NCBI GenBank assembly: GCA_015056205.1
Contig: SVGS01000012.1
Span: 1-64,000, forward strand
DNA length: 64,000 nt
Reading direction: 5' to 3'
Source: Clostridiales bacterium
Lineage (GTDB): Bacteria > Bacillota > Clostridia > Christensenellales > Aristaeellaceae
The notes beneath the pieces are model-generated. The model did no database searches and was not told the DNA's origin. It was given only the letters and a program-made list of their open reading frames with translations. Made by a program: the position numbers and the translations under genes. Shown piece by piece: positions 62,345 to 64,000 of the stretch. Each line of letters begins with the position of its first letter. The first letter of the stretch is position 1.

Positions 62345-62878
62345 TCAGCGTTTGGCTGAATTCCGGAACTGCTCCGCAATTCCGAGCGCCGTAAAGAACC
62401 ATACCGCGTAGCGTTCCGGAGCGCACAGCATGTCCTGCTTCAGTTCGTCCAGCGGAATCCGGCGAAGCTCGGAAACCTCTTCCGGATTGGCATTGAAAGG
62501 CCCTGCGTATTCCCCGACAAATACATGATCCATCTCGTACTCCGTCAGTCCGTTCGGGAAAACGGCGCGGTAAACAAATCGTCCCGCCTCCCGGATTTCA
62601 GCCTCCCGGATGCCGCATTCCAGTGCCAGCCGCTTCTGAACCGCTTCCTCCGTTGTCTCTCCTGCCCGCGGATGAGAGCAGCATGTATTGGCCCACAGGC
62701 CCGCACTGTGATATTTTCCGGCTGCGCGCCGCTGGATCAGCAGGCGGTCCCCATTGAACAGAAAAACAGAAAACGCCCTGTGCAGCAGGCCCTTTCTGTG
62801 AATTTTCAGCTTTTCCCCGCGGCCGGTTTCACAGTCGTCCAGATCCACCAGAATCAGATCGTTCGTTTCCTTTTCCAT
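62345..62878 (-). CDS. idi: Isopentenyl-diphosphate delta-isomerase, type 1
   Basis: Interconverts isopentenyl and dimethylallyl diphosphate. The 177-residue Nudix-fold enzyme has the active-site Cys in WANTCCSHPRAGE, the HRAFSVFLFN region and the metal-binding Glu region YEMDHVFVGEY. Type 1 Idi is the oxygen-independent, flavin-free form. It converges with the YesU-like gene. Confidence 0.92.
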   Translation of the reverse strand: MEKETNDLILVDLDDCETGRGEKLKIHRKGLLHRAFSVFLFNGDRLLIQRRAAGKYHSAGLWANTCCSHPRAGETTEEAVQKRLALECGIREAEIREAGRFVYRAVFPNGLTEYEMDHVFVGEYAGPFNANPEEVSELRRIPLDELKQDMLCAPERYAVWFFTALGIAEQFRNSAKR

Positions 62879-62959
62879 GCCATCCTCTCTTCAGCTCTCC
62901 GGCCCTGTTTCCGGGCGATCCGCCCGTTTTCCCTGTATATTTTCGTCGCGTTGGGCTGT

Positions 62960-63162
62960 CCCTCCTGCCGCGGGATTCCGAAAACCGGCCCGGATCTCTT
63001 CTGTATACCGCGTCCCGGGCGGAAATTGAGCGGGAAGTCCGCAGTCTGATTGCCAGCGGGGGCAGGAGCGGCTATATTCTCGGCGCGGACTGCAGTCTTC
63101 ACGGAGATCTGCCCGAGGAACGGATCCGCTGGGTGGTGGAAGCCGCGCGGAAAAACGGGTAA
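62960..63162 (+). pseudogene. 3' remnant of a UroD-family gene
   Basis: The plus-strand frame ending at the TAA at 63160 reads SRAEIEREVRSLIASGGRSG then GYILGADCSLHGDLPEE and IRWVVEAARKNG, which matches the C-terminal end of uroporphyrinogen decarboxylase/methyltransferase (URO-D) family proteins. No start, ribosome binding site or upstream part of the domain is present before the idi start at 62878, so only the last ~55 residues survive. Confidence 0.6.
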
Positions 63163-63322
63163 GCTGCCTCATGCGGAACCCCGGTCATCGCCGGCGGACC
63201 CGCAGGCCGTTTTCCGAAACGATCGGGAAGGGACTTCCCGGCCCGGCGTCGAATAATCTTTCAGGGGCATAATGCGCCGCGGACGCAGTAATCCGCAGTG
63301 GGATAAAGGAGAAAACAACACA

Positions 63323-63886
63323 ATGAAAAAAGCACTTTTCAGAATCGTATCCCTGGTTTTGCTGGTCGTCGTCACAGTCAGCCTGTGTGTTCCGTCCTGC
63401 GCCGAGGCTCCCGCCGAAGCGGAAGCTCAGGTGAAGAAAGGTAAGCGCGTCTATTTTGCCGCGCCTTTGTTTAATGAAGCGGAAAAGGCGTACAACCTGC
63501 AAATCGTTTCCATTCTCGAGGAATACGGTTATGAAGTGTTCCTGCCCCAGCGTGACGGTTTCCTGGCCGCTGAGCTGGAAGGGCTGACGGAAGCGGAAAA
63601 AACGGCGAAGATTTTTCAGAAAGACAGGGATGAGGTTCTGAAAGCGGATATTGTATTCATCCTGCTGGACGGCCGGATTCCCGATGAAGGCGCCTGTGTT
63701 GAGCTCGGGATCGCTTACGCCAGCGGCAAAAGATGCTATGGTTTCAAAAATGACGCGAGATCCGTGGAGATGGATATGGATCTGAATCCGATGATCGCCG
63801 GGTGTCTCGACAAAATCTTTTATAACCTGAACAGCGAGAAGCTGATCGAGGAGCTGAGGGCTTATCTGGATACCAACGAGCTGTAA
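63323..63886 (+). CDS. Secreted nucleoside 2-deoxyribosyltransferase-like protein
   Basis: A 187-residue protein. A signal peptide (~1-30, MKKALFRIVSLVLLVVVTVS) is followed by a nucleoside 2-deoxyribosyltransferase fold: KRVYFAAPLFNEAEKAYNL, then ADIVFILLDGRIPDEGACVE with the likely catalytic Glu, and LGIAYASGKRCYGFKNDAR. Family members swap bases on deoxyribonucleosides in the cytoplasm, so an export signal is unusual. The frame is open 17 codons upstream, but AAAGGAG and the signal peptide favour ATG 63323. A CATAAT at ~63269 may be its -10. Confidence 0.75.
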   Translation: MKKALFRIVSLVLLVVVTVSLCVPSCAEAPAEAEAQVKKGKRVYFAAPLFNEAEKAYNLQIVSILEEYGYEVFLPQRDGFLAAELEGLTEAEKTAKIFQKDRDEVLKADIVFILLDGRIPDEGACVELGIAYASGKRCYGFKNDARSVEMDMDLNPMIAGCLDKIFYNLNSEKLIEELRAYLDTNEL

Positions 63887-63910
63887 ACCGTTCCGCCGGG
63901 CGGCAGAAGG

Positions 63911-64000
63911 TTATTCCCCCGCCGGGATGGCTTCATTCAGGCTCTTGTTCCGATAGTTCAGATTCGTTCTGAGGCTGTAGCCCTGCTGCTCCCAGAAAGC
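63911..64000 (-). CDS. C-terminal end of a GNAT-like acetyltransferase (partial)
   Basis: The minus-strand frame entering from the window edge reads AFWEQQGYSLRTNLNYRNK then SLNEAIPAGE and stops at TAA 63913-63911. AFWEQQGY is the typical last helix-strand of GNAT proteins. Only about 29 residues are visible, so the substrate and even the family are tentative. Confidence 0.5.
   Translation of the reverse strand, partial: AFWEQQGYSLRTNLNYRNKSLNEAIPAGE

Overview
The window reads as a chromosome segment of a GC-rich Gram-positive anaerobe of the class Clostridia. The basis is Firmicute-type ribosome binding sites (AGGAGG variants), sigma-A promoters, a GAAC-N4-GTTC LexA box, a CapA protein, SpaA-type surface repeats, D-lactate dehydrogenase, an anaerobic sulfatase maturase and many cyclic-di-GMP proteins. 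A gut or rumen lineage (for instance in the Christensenellales) is an inference from gene content, not shown directly. No rRNA, tRNA, CRISPR array, insertion sequence or phage is visible. Most genes lie on the minus strand, and long open frames opposite them are GC-driven shadows.

Layout. 121-4665: a GGDEF protein, a PHP phosphoesterase and a secreted vWA protein. 4787-12934: a complete ten-gene histidine operon (hisZ-G-D-C-B-H-A-F-IE-J) with a sigma-A promoter and a terminator overlapping the last gene. 13172-14465: a secreted SH3-repeat protein and a small membrane protein. 14544-20431: a three-gene sensory operon with a family 3 solute-binding protein, a 1246-residue propeller/HD-GYP sensor and a BMP-type ligand-binding protein, with no permease. 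20810-28784: a small secreted protein, apt, two large secreted proteins (Ig-like; acidic repeat) and CapA. 28773-33470: a DUF3990 protein, lexA with a small co-transcribed gene, trpS, a GH113-like hydrolase and a flavodoxin-fold protein. 33603-40436: a giant SpaA-repeat surface protein. 40699-46904: a GNAT/free-methionine-sulfoxide-reductase fusion, a Nif11-type leader peptide, a Sel1 protein, an anaerobic sulfatase maturase, a Ser-type sulfatase and a TetR regulator.

47334-50615 held a c-di-GMP gene set of which only the middle gene (PAS-GGDEF-EAL) is intact. Both flanking genes are internal-deletion remnants: a Cache...EAL gene and an SBP_bac_3...GGDEF gene. 50712-55164: D-LDH, an aldo/keto reductase, an ECF sigma/anti-sigma pair preceded by a structured RNA or terminator, and a small alarmone synthetase. 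55380-57391: a plus-strand run (unknown, GNAT, Nudix, glutaredoxin-like). 57435-64000: a nitroreductase, MarR, a rhamnogalacturonan pair (PL26/YetA-like and YesU-like), idi, a UroD-like gene remnant, a secreted nucleoside 2-deoxyribosyltransferase-like protein and the end of a GNAT gene.

The strongest candidates for something undescribed are the permease-less ligand-binding/HD-GYP operon at 14.5-20.4 kb, whose sensor has an N-terminus resembling a transporter S-component; the decayed c-di-GMP locus at 47-50.6 kb; and the Nif11 leader peptide next to the sulfatase/maturase operon.
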